This document shows, piece after piece, positions 22,292 to 33,168 of a stretch of 64,000 nucleotides of DNA; the first letter of the stretch is position 1; each line of letters opens with the position of its first letter. The notes beneath the pieces are model-generated. The model saw nothing but the letters and a program-made list of their open reading frames with translations, was not told the DNA's origin and made no database searches. This stretch comes from Macrophomina tecta (Eukaryota; Ascomycota; Dothideomycetes; Botryosphaeriales; Botryosphaeriaceae), in the NCBI GenBank assembly GCA_024180945.1, contig JAKSGN010000043.1:1860001-1924000 (forward strand), read 5' to 3'. A program made the position numbers and the translations under genes.

Positions 22292-24538
22292 ATGGACTCT
22301 AGCAACGATCAACACTCTGTTTTAAGCCTCTCTAGCGCGCCCACTAGCCTCTTTTCCTCTCAACAGGACTCAGATCCTGCGCAACCCACCAATCTTGCCG
22401 TTGATGGCCGAGGACCTGTACGCGAAGGGTGGGAGTACTTCCCATGGCAGAAATTCCGTGGATATCATGTCACAGAGTCAAAGCAGCGCAGCGGGTGGAC
22501 TTGGGAGCACGCATATGACATTGAGGACGTAGAAGGGCGTACCCGCTGGGTCTGTATGTACTGCGTGCACAAGAAAGCCCACAAACCAGCTAGCTTCGCT
22601 GCTGCTGGCACTGATAATCAGGCAAGGCACCTGGTGACTGAGCACAAGGTTGAGGATCCTACAGGGAAGCGTCACGTCAAACGGGCCAAGATTTCAGTTG
22701 CTCAGCGGCTTGGACTGGATACGAATAGGCCTTCAGAGCAGGCTATTGTCAATCGCCTTGTCACATCATTCAATCCGGCGTACTTCCAGCAACTACTCAC
22801 TGATTGGGTCTCATCCGATAACATTCCTTTCCGCAAGCTTGAAAGCGAGAGATTCAGGCGCGTTCTTAGCTATTTGAATCCTGCAGTAACGTCTACTGGC
22901 AGCCTTCCAACACACTCTACTGTTCGTAAATGGCTACTTGATGAATTCAACCGCCATAAAGGGATCGTTGCTGAGCTTCTTCAGAGCTCACCTGGCCTTA
23001 TACACCTTGCCTTTGACGGCTGGACGTCGTGTAATCACCTCTCTCTACTCGGTATTAACGTCTTCTTCCTTACGTTCTCTGGCACGCTTCGCAAGTTCCT
23101 TATTGGCCTCCCACACGCCGAAGGACGGCATACTGGTGACAGCCTTGCGGAAGAGGTAGCCCAGATAATTATGGAATGGGGCATTGGAGGGCAACTTGGC
23201 TACTTTGTCACGGATAACGCGTCAAACAACGACACGTGCATGGACGCGCTAGCTGAAGAGTTTGGCTTCAATCACAAGCACCGCCGCTTGCGCTGCATTG
23301 GCCATATCATAAACCTGGTAGTCCGCCAGATCCTCTTTGGCAAGGAAGCTGACGCGTTCGAGAACGACTGCGCTCAGCCAAAGGAGCTACTCGCTGAGCT
23401 CCTACTCTGGCGCAAGAAGGGCCCTATCGGCAAGCTTCACAATATCGTCCACTGGATTCAGCGCTCAAACCTTGTCTATCAGAGACTGCACCAACTTCAG
23501 CGGAACGAGCAAGCGTTGACTGGCGAAAACGGCCCTACCTACGAGGTTATAGAAGATAATGCGACACGATGGAACTCTACCTCCGCCATGATTGAGCGCG
23601 CAATCAAGCTACAGTCAGTCATTGACGCCCTCGTCCTCCACGAAGTTCAAGAATGGGATAAATACGTCAAGCCTCGCACTGCTAGTAGGACTCAGCCAAT
23701 GCCAGCTAAGACAAAGAACAAGCCGGCAATCGTGGATGATTATCTAACCTCAGATGATTGGGCAACTCTTGCTGAATATCACTCCATCTTGAAGCCTTTT
23801 CATGAAGTCACAATCAGGCTACAAGCCAACCCAACTAGTGGTAGGTTTGGCGGCTTATGGGAAGTCCTTCCATGCATGGAGTACCTGTTGAACAAGCTGG
23901 AGGAGGTCAAGATCCGCACAGATCAGTATCCTGACTCTCACTTCAAGGTGAACATCAATTTGGGGTGGGCTAAGCTAGATGAGTACTATCAGCTCCTTGA
24001 TGATACTCCAGCTTACGTCGCAGCTTGCGCCCTTCACCCTGCCTACCGCTGGGAGTGGATTGAGGATCAGTGGGCATTCAAGAAGAGCTGGATCAAGAAG
24101 GCAAAGGCAGCTGTTCTAAAGCTCTGGAAGGATGAGTATCAGTCAATTGCTATTGCTGAGGACCCACAGCTACCGCAGAAGCGTAAACGCGAACATCTCA
24201 GCGAATTTGACAGCTGGCTTGCTGCCTCCAGGAGGACCAAGCATCTAGATCTGACCGAGGATGAGTACACCTACTGGCAGCTCGATACCTCTCCTACAGA
24301 TGACGCAGTCACCAATCCAGTTGATTACTGGATACTACGCCGCCAGCAATACCCCCGCCTATCACGTATGGCTCTGGACCTCTTTTCTATACCGGCAATG
24401 TCGGCAGAGGTGGAGAGGATATTCAGTTTGGCAGGACAAATGGTGACGCCATTGCGCAATAGGCTGGAGGCCAATACTATAGCAGTTGGGCAGATACTAT
24501 GCTCATGGAACGCAGAAGGCATCATTGAAAGAAGTTGA
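22292..24538 (+). CDS. hAT transposase with BED zinc finger and C-terminal dimerisation domain
   Basis: Intronless frame of 748 codons without stops or frameshifts. Order of domains: a BED-type zinc finger at about residues 47-120 (C88-x2-C91 and H113-x4-H118), an RNase-H-like catalytic core with Asp242 in LAFDGWTS and Asp308 in FVTDNASNND, a helical insertion, and the hAT C-terminal dimerisation motif (YWILRRQQYPRLSRMALDLF, then SAEVERIFSLAG) near residues 670-730, which also supplies the third acidic residue. It cuts and rejoins the element's ends in the nucleus. Length and intact motifs suggest it is functional or recently so. Codon use is more AT-tolerant than neighbouring host genes, as expected for a transposon. 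Confidence 0.93.
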   Translation: MDSSNDQHSVLSLSSAPTSLFSSQQDSDPAQPTNLAVDGRGPVREGWEYFPWQKFRGYHVTESKQRSGWTWEHAYDIEDVEGRTRWVCMYCVHKKAHKPASFAAAGTDNQARHLVTEHKVEDPTGKRHVKRAKISVAQRLGLDTNRPSEQAIVNRLVTSFNPAYFQQLLTDWVSSDNIPFRKLESERFRRVLSYLNPAVTSTGSLPTHSTVRKWLLDEFNRHKGIVAELLQSSPGLIHLAFDGWTSCNHLSLLGINVFFLTFSGTLRKFLIGLPHAEGRHTGDSLAEEVAQIIMEWGIGGQLGYFVTDNASNNDTCMDALAEEFGFNHKHRRLRCIGHIINLVVRQILFGKEADAFENDCAQPKELLAELLLWRKKGPIGKLHNIVHWIQRSNLVYQRLHQLQRNEQALTGENGPTYEVIEDNATRWNSTSAMIERAIKLQSVIDALVLHEVQEWDKYVKPRTASRTQPMPAKTKNKPAIVDDYLTSDDWATLAEYHSILKPFHEVTIRLQANPTSGRFGGLWEVLPCMEYLLNKLEEVKIRTDQYPDSHFKVNINLGWAKLDEYYQLLDDTPAYVAACALHPAYRWEWIEDQWAFKKSWIKKAKAAVLKLWKDEYQSIAIAEDPQLPQKRKREHLSEFDSWLAASRRTKHLDLTEDEYTYWQLDTSPTDDAVTNPVDYWILRRQQYPRLSRMALDLFSIPAMSAEVERIFSLAGQMVTPLRNRLEANTIAVGQILCSWNAEGIIERS

Positions 24539-24754
24539 GGACTCTATACACGCGGGAGTAGCTATAGCTAGCAAGAGTTAGCTAGATTGTATGGCTATCA
24601 ATCTCAACACTATGCCAAGCATCACGAGATTTTGCTACGTGAACCGTGTGTCAATCAATTCAATTCAATCAATATCAACACCTTATTGATCAATCAATTT
24701 GACCTTATTGGAAAATCCTATCAATCAATCAATCTGGACCCGATATTGACGTTG

Positions 24755-24775
24755 ATTGAATTGATTGCCACCCTG
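24755..24775 (-). repeat. Right terminal inverted repeat of the hAT element
   Basis: Reverse complement of the left terminus over 21 bases, ending GCCACCCTG. It is preceded by several ATTGATTG-type units from about 24650 onward. Confidence 0.9.
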
Positions 24776-25588
24776 GTCATGGGATGCATAGAATAGGCAC
24801 TCGCGTTCACGCGAGAAAAAGCAAATAGCGACAGGGGAATCTCTGCGAACTCTGCACAGGTTGCGGCAACGGCTGGACTGTCTCGACCCTCTGCCTAGAC
24901 CCAGCTGTTTGGTATCGTTGTCATGTCCGATGCAAGGTTAAGGTTGGGGGCCAGGAGCTCTTTTTTTTTTTTTTTTTTTTTTGGTCACTTCGCATGGCCC
25001 ACTAATTGTTGAAAAAGATTCGTCTGCTACCGAAGAGCCAGCTCCAGCTCGGGATACACGATAAAATTCGTAGATAGCAACAAGACGCCACGAACATCTT
25101 TGTCTAAGGCAATACAGGCTTGTGCAAAAGCGACTGTCATCTCTCGTATACTCATGCACGCTGGGGAGATTGGGTTATCATTGGATTGTGATTGTGAACT
25201 CATAAGTCATGGGAGTATAGGACAGCATTGCGGCAAATGCCAAGAAAGCTTTCTCAGGGGAAAAACCAGCGAGACAGAAAGGGAGCAAGTGATCCAAGCA
25301 AAAGAAAAACAAAAACAAAAATAGGTCATATCTTCGCAATGGCACTGTGGGTCTTCAGCAAGTTCCATTCTTGAAGAAAGAGAGGTTACTTGCTGCAACG
25401 GGGTATGCGCGCGCAACGCCTGGAATTGGGAATTAAGGAAGCAGACATGGAATGAATGACGCGAAGGAGGAAAAAGAAGCTCCAAAATGATATCAAGGGG
25501 CTACAAACAATCAACTTGGGCATTGCGCAGTCAACATGAACAGCACAACAGACGGTCACCAATCCCCTGTTGATTTCAGGCCCTCGTT
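24776..25588. other. Spacer after the transposon
   Basis: No gene recognised and no continuation of the rhodopsin-like protein found. Contains a run of 22 T at 24961-24982. Confidence 0.55.
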
Positions 25589-27437
25589 CTACATCCTCCC
25601 TTCAGCTTCGTAGAAGTTTGTGGGAGCTGGAGGCGCAAGGTGCCCATCAGGATCCACATCCAGGCCTCCAGGGTTATGAGTTGGGGTGGGGGGACCGTCT
25701 GCATCTGACAGAGATGGACTTTCCGACGGAGTCAGTCCAAATTCAGTGACCCCCAATGGCTCGCCCCCGAAAAGTCCGTTGGCAGGGGTGAACAGAACGG
25801 AAGTATCTGAAATCGTGTTGAAAGCCCAGCTTTGATCCTGAGTGGGGCTTTGCGGGAATGATGGGCAGTCGGTAAGGTCTATGGGCGAATGAGAGGTGGA
25901 CCCCGGCTCCGAGGGTTGCAACTGATGATACTGACTGGGATGGGTCGAAAGATGCTGCAAGAAGTCGTTGCTGTTGGGCAGCCCGTGTCGATGACCAAAA
26001 AGTGCATGGGGCTCGCCAGTGATAGGCCCCAGCATGTACTGAGTATCGCAGGGCTCAGTCTCAGGGTTCAGGGGCCGTTCGGGAGCCATACAGAGGCCAC
26101 TTTCGAAGAGACCTCGCTCCGATATGCGTCGCTGCAGGAGCTGCGGTTGTTGCTGCTGTTGTTCCTGCTGCTCATGCTTTTGCTGCTGTCGCTGCGTTTG
26201 TCGACGGGCTGCCTGGCCACCCTTGGAACCTGCGGCTTGCCTTTGAGCAGCCGGAGGGTGGTGAAACTGCCCGTGGGGGTTCTTTGCACCACGCTTACTG
26301 TGAGGCTTCCGATAGCGAGTCGTGGACTTGACACCCTCCCGTATGGCCTCCTCGGTTAAACGCCACATGTTGCCCTTCTTCGTATCCTCCCCTGGTGCCT
26401 GCTCGACCTTATCGAAAGCCTGCAATACTTTCGCTCAGCCAGGTTGTAACACGCGCGCCAACTTCGACGCTGTTGTGTGACATAGAAAAAGGGACGCGAG
26501 ACTTACCCCATTCATGGACAGGTTGTGCCGGATGCTGTTTTGCCACCCCTTTGTCTCCTTGTCTGTTTTGTCTGTGTTGACCTTGAACCACTGGTAGATA
26601 TCCCGCAGGACCATAGTGTGCCCTGGCGTGTCCATAAGAGCCCTGTAGATGAGTTTGGAATACGGCTCATCCTTCTCCATATTCACGTTTTCCTGCCCGT
26701 TTCCCACGACGTCTGTGCGCTCACCATGAGGCCCGCGATTGAACTCCTGATCCGGATGATGATATATTGAAGAGCCATGATAAGGCAGACATTGCGAGGC
26801 TGGGGATGGACACACGTTTGTATCCATGCTTTGAGGATCATCCTTGGTCGAGAGGCCGCTGAAGGCCTCTTCCATCTGTGGCGAAGGCGGCTGGTAAGAT
26901 ATTATCCGGTACGCAGAAGTTCTGCTGAGGTGCTGGGAACTGGTAGCCAGATGGAAAATAGCCGCCGGAGAAGTCGCTAGCGCTAAAGCTTGGAAGCGTC
27001 CGTGGGCAGCTCCGATCGGACTCGGACGAGAACTGACCGGGGCATGTGTCAGCATACGGCTGGTGTCCAGCCACTCTCAGTGACGAGGTGTAGTTCAGCG
27101 CAGCGAGGGGCTCAGGAGCTTGCGAAGGAGCGGCCATGTGATAACTAGAGAAGTCCGCAGACTGGTTTGGGTAGGAATAGTCCAAGAAAGAGAAGTCTGA
27201 GGCTCCCGAGGCAGGGTCTCCGACGACTTCGAGAAGGTGTTCATGGTCCCCGAGCGTTTGCGGAGGGAATTCTGCCTGCTTGGAAGGGATCAACAAGGCT
27301 GGAGATTGCATGGCGGAGGTTGAGATTTGGCGGACGGGAACATGCGGGTGGAGCGATGGGCCAGGCGGATTAGTTCTAAAAGGCGGGACTTGGAATTGGC
27401 TAGTGGGAAAGGCCTGGAATGACTCTGTAATTGTCAT
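25589..27437 (-). CDS. Forkhead-type transcription factor
   Basis: DNA-binding regulator with one forkhead (winged-helix) domain. The core is unmistakable: EPYSKLIYRALMDTPG, IYQWFKVNT, GWQNSIRHNLSMNG, then, across an intron (26420-26506, GTAAGT...TTGCAG), AFDKVEQAPGEDTKKGNMWRL. Exon 3 is 25589-26419 and exon 2 about 26507-26875. The N-terminal exon, about 26913-27437 from MTITESFQAF, reads as a Pro/Ser/Gln-rich region; the joining intron would be only 37 nt (GTACCG...CCACAG), so this boundary is uncertain. The model gives about 574 residues. After the domain come a basic segment, a Gln-rich stretch (QQQQKHEQQEQQQQQPQ) and a Pro/Ser-rich tail, typical of activation regions. Similar in order to fungal Fkh/Fhl-like factors, but I cannot name the orthologue. 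Confidence 0.85.
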
Positions 27438-28733
27438 GATACGATGTGACTGAGTTGGGAGAGGCGCAGCGTCCTGCAGCGACTGTGAGTGCAGTTGCAA
27501 CGACGACACCGAGCGTAACACTAGGCCTGTTGCGGAGGACGAGCAAATACGCGGGCGAGCAGTAGAAAGATTCCAGAAAGGCTGAAGAGCGCAGGCCAGT
27601 GAGGCATTTCTATTGGAGAGGAAGTCCAGTGTCTGCTGCAGCAGGCAGCTTTCTGCGCGCGCCATCATCCGGAGCGGATGCCAGCGCACAAGGCCGGCGT
27701 CTGCAGCCCGGCGCAAACAAGAATGCAGTATGGCAGCCTCGCCTTCCGTGCTAGACAATCGTATTGTAAGGCGCGGGCAATTAGGCAGCGGGAGCTTCGC
27801 CAGGCGTAATGGGTAGGCGGTCCGCTGGCCCCATTGGCTCAGCACGCTGGAACGATGGAGAGCAATCGCACACCGCCAGGCGGATACGTGCAGAGCCGGT
27901 GCTGCGGCGTACCAAGCAGCCAATGGCTCTGCGGACCACGCATACAAGGCGGCAAGCACTATGATATTCTGCCGCTTGGCATTTCTAGAAGCTTTCCGCG
28001 CGGCCTGTCATGCACCGTAACTCTTGTGATATTTGACATTCCGCCCCTTGTACAACCTCCCGCCGCTGCGAGCTGAAATGTCCCCAGGCCTTCCGCCTCC
28101 ACTGCTCCCTTTACTTTCCGTGTTACACCCAGATCAATCGTGTTGGGGTATGGTTGGAGGTTGGTGGCCTCAGCACGTGCCTGACTATGGATCGATGCGC
28201 TTGCGGCCCGTGCTGGAGCCCGCCGCCAGTTCTGAGTCTTGTTGTTTCCGCAAGCTCGGACATGTGCGACAACGTCAGGGAGTTATCTGGAGAGAACGCA
28301 GCTCGGTACAGAGGGAATGAATCAAAGTGGCCATCGCAGGCACGACATGACCAAAACGTCAGCGTGCCTGCTTTGTCAGGTCCGATTTTACCTGCAGCAA
28401 CAGAAAAGTCCACGGCTAAACAAATGCACAAATGAAATAAGCTTGGTATTATCGACTTGGCCCCAAAAGGCAATCAGCTACGCACCTGATCGATGTGGCG
28501 AACAGTTCATGTGGAGGCTGCGCCGCAAAGAATAGAAGGCACTAGACACCAGCAACAGCCCAACGGTTTCGGGGCGGGAGCTTCGCCAAATACGGGTATA
28601 ACTCCATGTTCAGGCGGCAACCGGCTGTCTGCATAGCCGTATGTTGACATGTACTGGCGGACTCCCCGGGAATGATTCTTGGAATAATTGGTAGCCATTG
28701 CTGTTCCACCACGGGAGGGTGGCAAATCGGGTC
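27438..28733. other. Region between two minus-strand genes
   Basis: Holds the forkhead promoter (an open frame continues upstream of the chosen start but reads as non-protein-like) and the 3' end of cactin. No further gene recognised. Confidence 0.5.
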
Positions 28734-30530
28734 TCATTTACGATAATAGATCTATTGCGTGTCAGTGGTCTGTCAGAACAACATGTGCAACTGCCCGCTT
28801 CCGGCGAGGAACGATTTACTTTTTTGAACTGGAAATGAAGCTGCAAGATGCCCTGGAGGCATTGTCAGAATTGCCCCGCACGATGTCATGGTCATTGAAT
28901 CAGGGTCTACGCCCCGCTCTTGTGGAAAGGTTACCTTGTCAAAGCTGCTCTTGAAGCCTCGCTCGCGCTTGGCGCTATAGTCCCACTCCTTGTCGACGAT
29001 ACGGAAGGCAATGTCCTCATAAGGTGGCCCCGCAATAAAGCGAATCAAGCATGTATCCTCCTCACCAGCGGGCGCAAACGATTGGCCGCGTTTCCGCCCG
29101 TTCTCTCGTTCGATGCGGTATGTTGGAGCTTTCGTCTTGTCAATAAGGTCGGGGTAGAAAATGTTGAACTTGTATCCCTGGACGACTTTCGGCGGGGGAT
29201 TGTCGTGATCGTAGTGAGTCTGGTTGTACTTATTCCACTCATAACCCATCTGAACACGGTTGAAGTAGCGGGGCTTGCGGGGCCTGTACTTGTCTGCCCA
29301 TCGTGACTTATTGGGCGTGATGACCTCCTCTTCGCCGTTGAATATCTCCTCGTTCTCACTAACACCACGGGCAACTTCACGTTCATAAAGGGCGGTGGTA
29401 GCCTGGGAAAAGTCCTCATCTCGTGCAGCAAATCTTGAGATGCCAGGTGCGCTGGATGTGTCGGTCGGCTTGGCTTGTACAGCGGAAGCTGCCTTGTCGA
29501 CGTTGGATTGCTTGAAAGGCACATAGCCCAGCTTCAGAACCTTACGACGGTCCTCGGCCTATTAAAATTGGTTAAGAAAAGGTTGATGCGGATGCCCGAT
29601 CTGCACTTACAATCTTCTCTAGGAAGGCCTTCTCGTCAACACTCTCGAGCGCTTTATCTTCTGAGCGCAGTTTCAGAAACGGCTCGGGATCCAGAGCCAG
29701 CTTGTACTCTACTGAAGATTGAGCCGCTGAGCCCGTCCTAAGAATGCCACGCAGCTTCTCCTGCACCACAAGTGCTTCTTGTTCCTGCTGCTTGCGCAGA
29801 CCCTGCAGCCGGCTATTGACGATGGTCTGTGACAAGCGTCTCAGCTTGGCCTTGGCCTTCCACACCAGGAGACTCTTCAGGAGATGCTCCCAGTAGTCGA
29901 CATCGATGGGCTCGTTTGAGTCGAGTTTCCTTCGGATTTGCTTCTCGAGCGCTTCAAGCTCTTCAAGTGATTTCGGGCCGAGCAGGCGATCAACGTCGGC
30001 GGCAACAGTATTTACACCGCGTGCTTCAGGGCCGGAGGACGTTGACTTCTGGCGGCGGTCCTTGCAGATAACCTTCATAGTCTTGGCGCAGGATTAGCAG
30101 GGCACGGAGCAGAGCGGGCGTGCTGAATACTCACGTTCCAGAACTCTCTGTTCTTCCTGTCGGTCTCAAGCACCAAATAGGTTTCGATGTCCTTCTCCAA
30201 CTCCTCCATTTGCTTGTCATCCAGCGATTCAAGCACGCCCTCGGGATCGACAATGTCCAGGTCCGCATCGTCGTCCTCGTCCAAAACGTCCTGCGACCCA
30301 TCAATAACACGCAGAGTGACGGCAAGCCAGTCGACGGGCTTCGCGCGGCCGCCCTTCACACGGATGGCAGCCTTTTTCTTCGCTTGCTGCAGGACAAAGC
30401 GGTCTTCGCCAGCTACCCATTCTTCCTCTTGCGTGTCGGCCGAGCGTTTGCTCGGAATGGTGGACGCGGGCTTTCGGTTGGGGCCGGCACCCGGTCGCGT
30501 GCGCCACGGAGGCTGGTTGGGCGGGTCCAT
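28734..30530 (-). CDS. cactin: Cactin, spliceosome-associated protein
   Basis: Conserved nuclear protein; cactin orthologues associate with the spliceosome and are needed for efficient splicing. Five exons on the minus strand: 30135-30530, 29611-30081, 28935-29558, 28820-28852 and 28734-28751, all phase 0, total 513 residues. Recognised from AAIRVKGGRAKPVDWLAVTLRV and DIVDPEGVLESL in the mid domain, then the C-terminal cactin domain: RWADKYRPRKPRYFNRVQMG, YKFNIFYPDLIDKTKAPTY, RGQSFAPAGEEDTCLIRF, IAFRIVDKEWDYSAKRE and the last exons GILQLHFQFKK + IYYRK. The last two exons are only 33 and 18 nt and were found because they restore this terminus. One intron ends in AAG (CGCCAAG before ACTATGAAG). 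Faces XLF/Nej1 across a 246-bp spacer. Confidence 0.92.
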
Positions 30531-30776
30531 TGTCGGTAGATGGCTTGTGGAGGGCGTGGACAGCGCTGGGGAGGCAGGATGCGAAGTCTGGAGAAGCTGC
30601 AGCTGCGGCGGCGGCGACAAGGTAGCGGGATGCCGGGGCCGCACGACCCACGCGTGCACGGTCGCTGCCTCAGGAACAGCCTGCGCAGGCAGCCATCGCT
30701 CGGTCCGATCTGTCCGTTTCCACTGCACCACCGCACACTGACTACTGCCTTGCAACCCCGCCTTCTTCAAGCCTCG
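30531..30776. promoter_or_regulatory. Bidirectional promoter of cactin and XLF/Nej1
   Basis: Only 246 bases separate the divergent start codons, so both promoters and leaders must share this GC-rich, TATA-less stretch. Shared regulation is inferred from spacing only. Confidence 0.6.
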
Positions 30777-32520
30777 ATGGATACTGCCTGGCGGCCGCTG
30801 TGCAGTGCCAGCCTTCCGCCATCATGCCCAAAGCTCTTTGCGAAGTACCAATTCGCGTCCAACAGTTATGTCGTCTTCCTCACAGATCTAAGCCAGGTCT
30901 GGAAGGAGACGATGGACAGGAAGAATATCTTCAAGCGCGCACTGCTTGAAGAAACGCTCATTGATCCGACAGAGGATGCTGAACAGATGCAACTGCTCCT
31001 CAAGCACATCAGAAGCGCACTCGATGCCGAGAAAGGCACGCGGCGACAACTGATCAGGAATGCAAAAGACCCCAGAGCGCCAAGTCTCCATCTCACTGCG
31101 GCTTTGCCTGGCTCTCTCGGTGACCTTCAATGGGTGATCAACTTTGAACCTCTACCGCCTGCATTCCTACAATACCATCTGATCTCTCCTTTAATGAGCA
31201 AGGTCTATGATCAAATGCAACAAGTAGATGATCTCATTGGCCAGCTAAATGCTAAGGATCATGTCATTTCAAAATTGCTTGACAAGCTGGAAGGCTCCGG
31301 CATGGACATTGCCAGCGTCTTCCCCGGGGCGGCGGGCGCAAGAGGCTCCAAAGGCTCAACGCTCCGTGAACAAGCAGCCCGACAGGTGAATGGTCTCGGC
31401 GTTTTCAGCTCTCAGGAATGGCATACACGCCATAGCCCAAGCCGAGCTCTTGAGCTTCCAGCTGAGAAATTAACGGAAGTGCTCAAAGTGCCTGCACTTT
31501 ATGAGGATATCGAGACAGAGTATGCAGACTCGCACTGGCTTTCCGCTCTTCCATCTACCGTTACCGCCGACGTCAATACTGGGCGTGAGACGACCAATAG
31601 GACTTCTGATGGAGAAGGTGACATTACAGCGGATGAAGATGCTTCCGTTGCAGAAGATTATATTTTCGAGGTGAGACATACGCGGATTCCTCTCTTTTTT
31701 TACTAACAGCCAGCAGCGCCAGGAGACCCCGCCCCGCTTGAAGAAGTCCAGAGCGCAGCAAAAGCCAGCTCTCATCGAAAAGCCAAAAGTCCACTCACAT
31801 CCGGTTGCTTCTCACCAGGATGAGCAAGAGACAACGGATGACGAAGACCTCGACGCTCCCTCAAGCCAACCTTTGAAACGTCCACACACAGTCACAAAAC
31901 CGACTTCGTCATCCGTGATAGAGCCGCGGAAAGGTGCCTCCGTGCCTTCACCGAAACCAAAAGGCCTTGGAAGGCTAGGAGGCAGATCTTCCAGACAACC
32001 CTCGGAGATGAGACCAGCCAAGGAGCCGGATACCGATGAAGGTGCGCCAACTGCGTCGGAAACGGAAGATGAAGATAACATGAGCGCTCGAAGTCCATCT
32101 GCTCCTGCAGTAAAGCCTGATACGGGCACTATCGAACAGCCGATCCAGCGCAAGGGAAAGCTTGGAGTGCTCGGCCGTAAGAAGGCGCAAGCTAGTACAA
32201 ACTATAGCACATCTCCGACCCCAGCACACCAGCCACCGCCAGAGCCGATGCTTTCATCCAACAGAATCAGTAGCAAAATAGGCGGGAAGGCAACAGATAC
32301 CTCTTCGATCGAGGCATCTACGGGACTCATGGGACCCAGCGCTGCCTTGACATCAGAATCCCCCGCTCAAGAGAATTATTCGACTGCAGGCCGAGCCACC
32401 ATGGCCACACCGCCCACCTTGCTGCCTGAATCAGAACGGGAAAGGGCAAATAGGAAGCGTGAGGAGCTCAAGCGTCAGCTGGCCAAGTCCCAAAGCCCTA
32501 AGAAGAAGAGGAAATTTTGA
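30777..32520 (+). CDS. nej1: XLF/Nej1-type non-homologous end-joining factor
   Basis: Structural partner of XRCC4/Lif1 and DNA ligase IV in double-strand break repair by end joining in the nucleus. Two exons, 30777-31670 and about 31717-32520 (alternative in-frame acceptor 31723; branch-like TACTAAC at 31701), give about 565 residues. The N-terminal XLF head is recognisable (WRPLCSASLP, LFAKYQFASNSYVVFLTDLSQVWKE, VWKE being typical), followed by a coiled-coil stalk (SPLMSKVYDQMQQVDDLIGQ and beyond). The rest is a long disordered tail, longer than in yeast or human XLF but usual in filamentous fungi. It ends in ANRKREELKRQLAKSQSPKK followed by KRKF, a basic terminus with a final aromatic residue like the Ku-binding motif of XLF. 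The start is chosen at the Met just before the head; the frame is open further upstream. Confidence 0.87.
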
Positions 32521-33168
32521 TGCTGAAGGAATACGCCCATACAGGTGAGAGTTTCAGATTGTAGAGGTGATTCAAGAAGTACCCTCCTTTTTCTCCTTCT
32601 GGAAAAAGCATTGGACCGTTTAATGATATATGATCTAATGTTTGGAAGATTCTCTATCATTTTACATATATATTCCTTTTCTTTTTTTTTTTTTTTTTTG
32701 GCCCCAAGAACATCATAACGACCCAAAGGGCATTAATGCCGTTGATATCAGATTATTGAAAAGGCAAAGGCAAGAGACGTATACAGAATTGAAGCACCAA
32801 TCGGGATGCAAATGATATTAATGACTTTGATATCCACATCGGGATGACTGCTTCGACCACACGTGGGATATGGTGGACGATTTATATGCTTGAATGATAT
32901 ACGGGAGGATCAGTTTGCTTTTCGAGGTCGGGATCTCTCGTATGATGCGGAGAAAGATGGACGTCTTCGCAGGAAGCAAGGAAGACTGGAGACTTGAGGA
33001 AGGATCATCTCCGCTCGAGCCCGCCAGCAGGCATCCCAGCCGTGTTTGCAGACGGTGCCTCACTTCTACGTGGCCGCCGAAGTGAGGTCACTGACGCTGC
33101 GCCATCTCTTTCAGCATCTTGATGTGCGCAGTCCGCTTCCAACCACAACACCTTCACCAGCCGCCACC
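32521..33168. other. Tandem spacer
   Basis: Terminator of XLF/Nej1 and promoter of the next gene. Contains a run of 18 T at 32682-32699. No gene recognised. Confidence 0.6.

Larger units (their letters stand above)
21916..24775 (+). mobile_element. hAT-superfamily DNA transposon, apparently complete
   Basis: A 2860-bp element bounded by perfect 21-bp terminal inverted repeats starting CAGGGTGGCAATC and enclosing one long transposase frame. Sub-terminal regions on both sides (about 140 bp left, 125 bp right) are packed with CAATCAAT/ATTGATTG units, likely transposase binding sites. hAT elements normally create 8-bp target duplications, but the 8 bases flanking each end (AGGCGAAT and GTCATGGG) do not match, so the copy may be old, rearranged at one end, or derived by recombination. 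Confidence 0.88.

Noticed and set aside
21908..24783. 8-bp target-site duplication of the hAT element
   Set aside because: The 8 bases outside each inverted repeat differ at almost every position, so no duplication is claimed.
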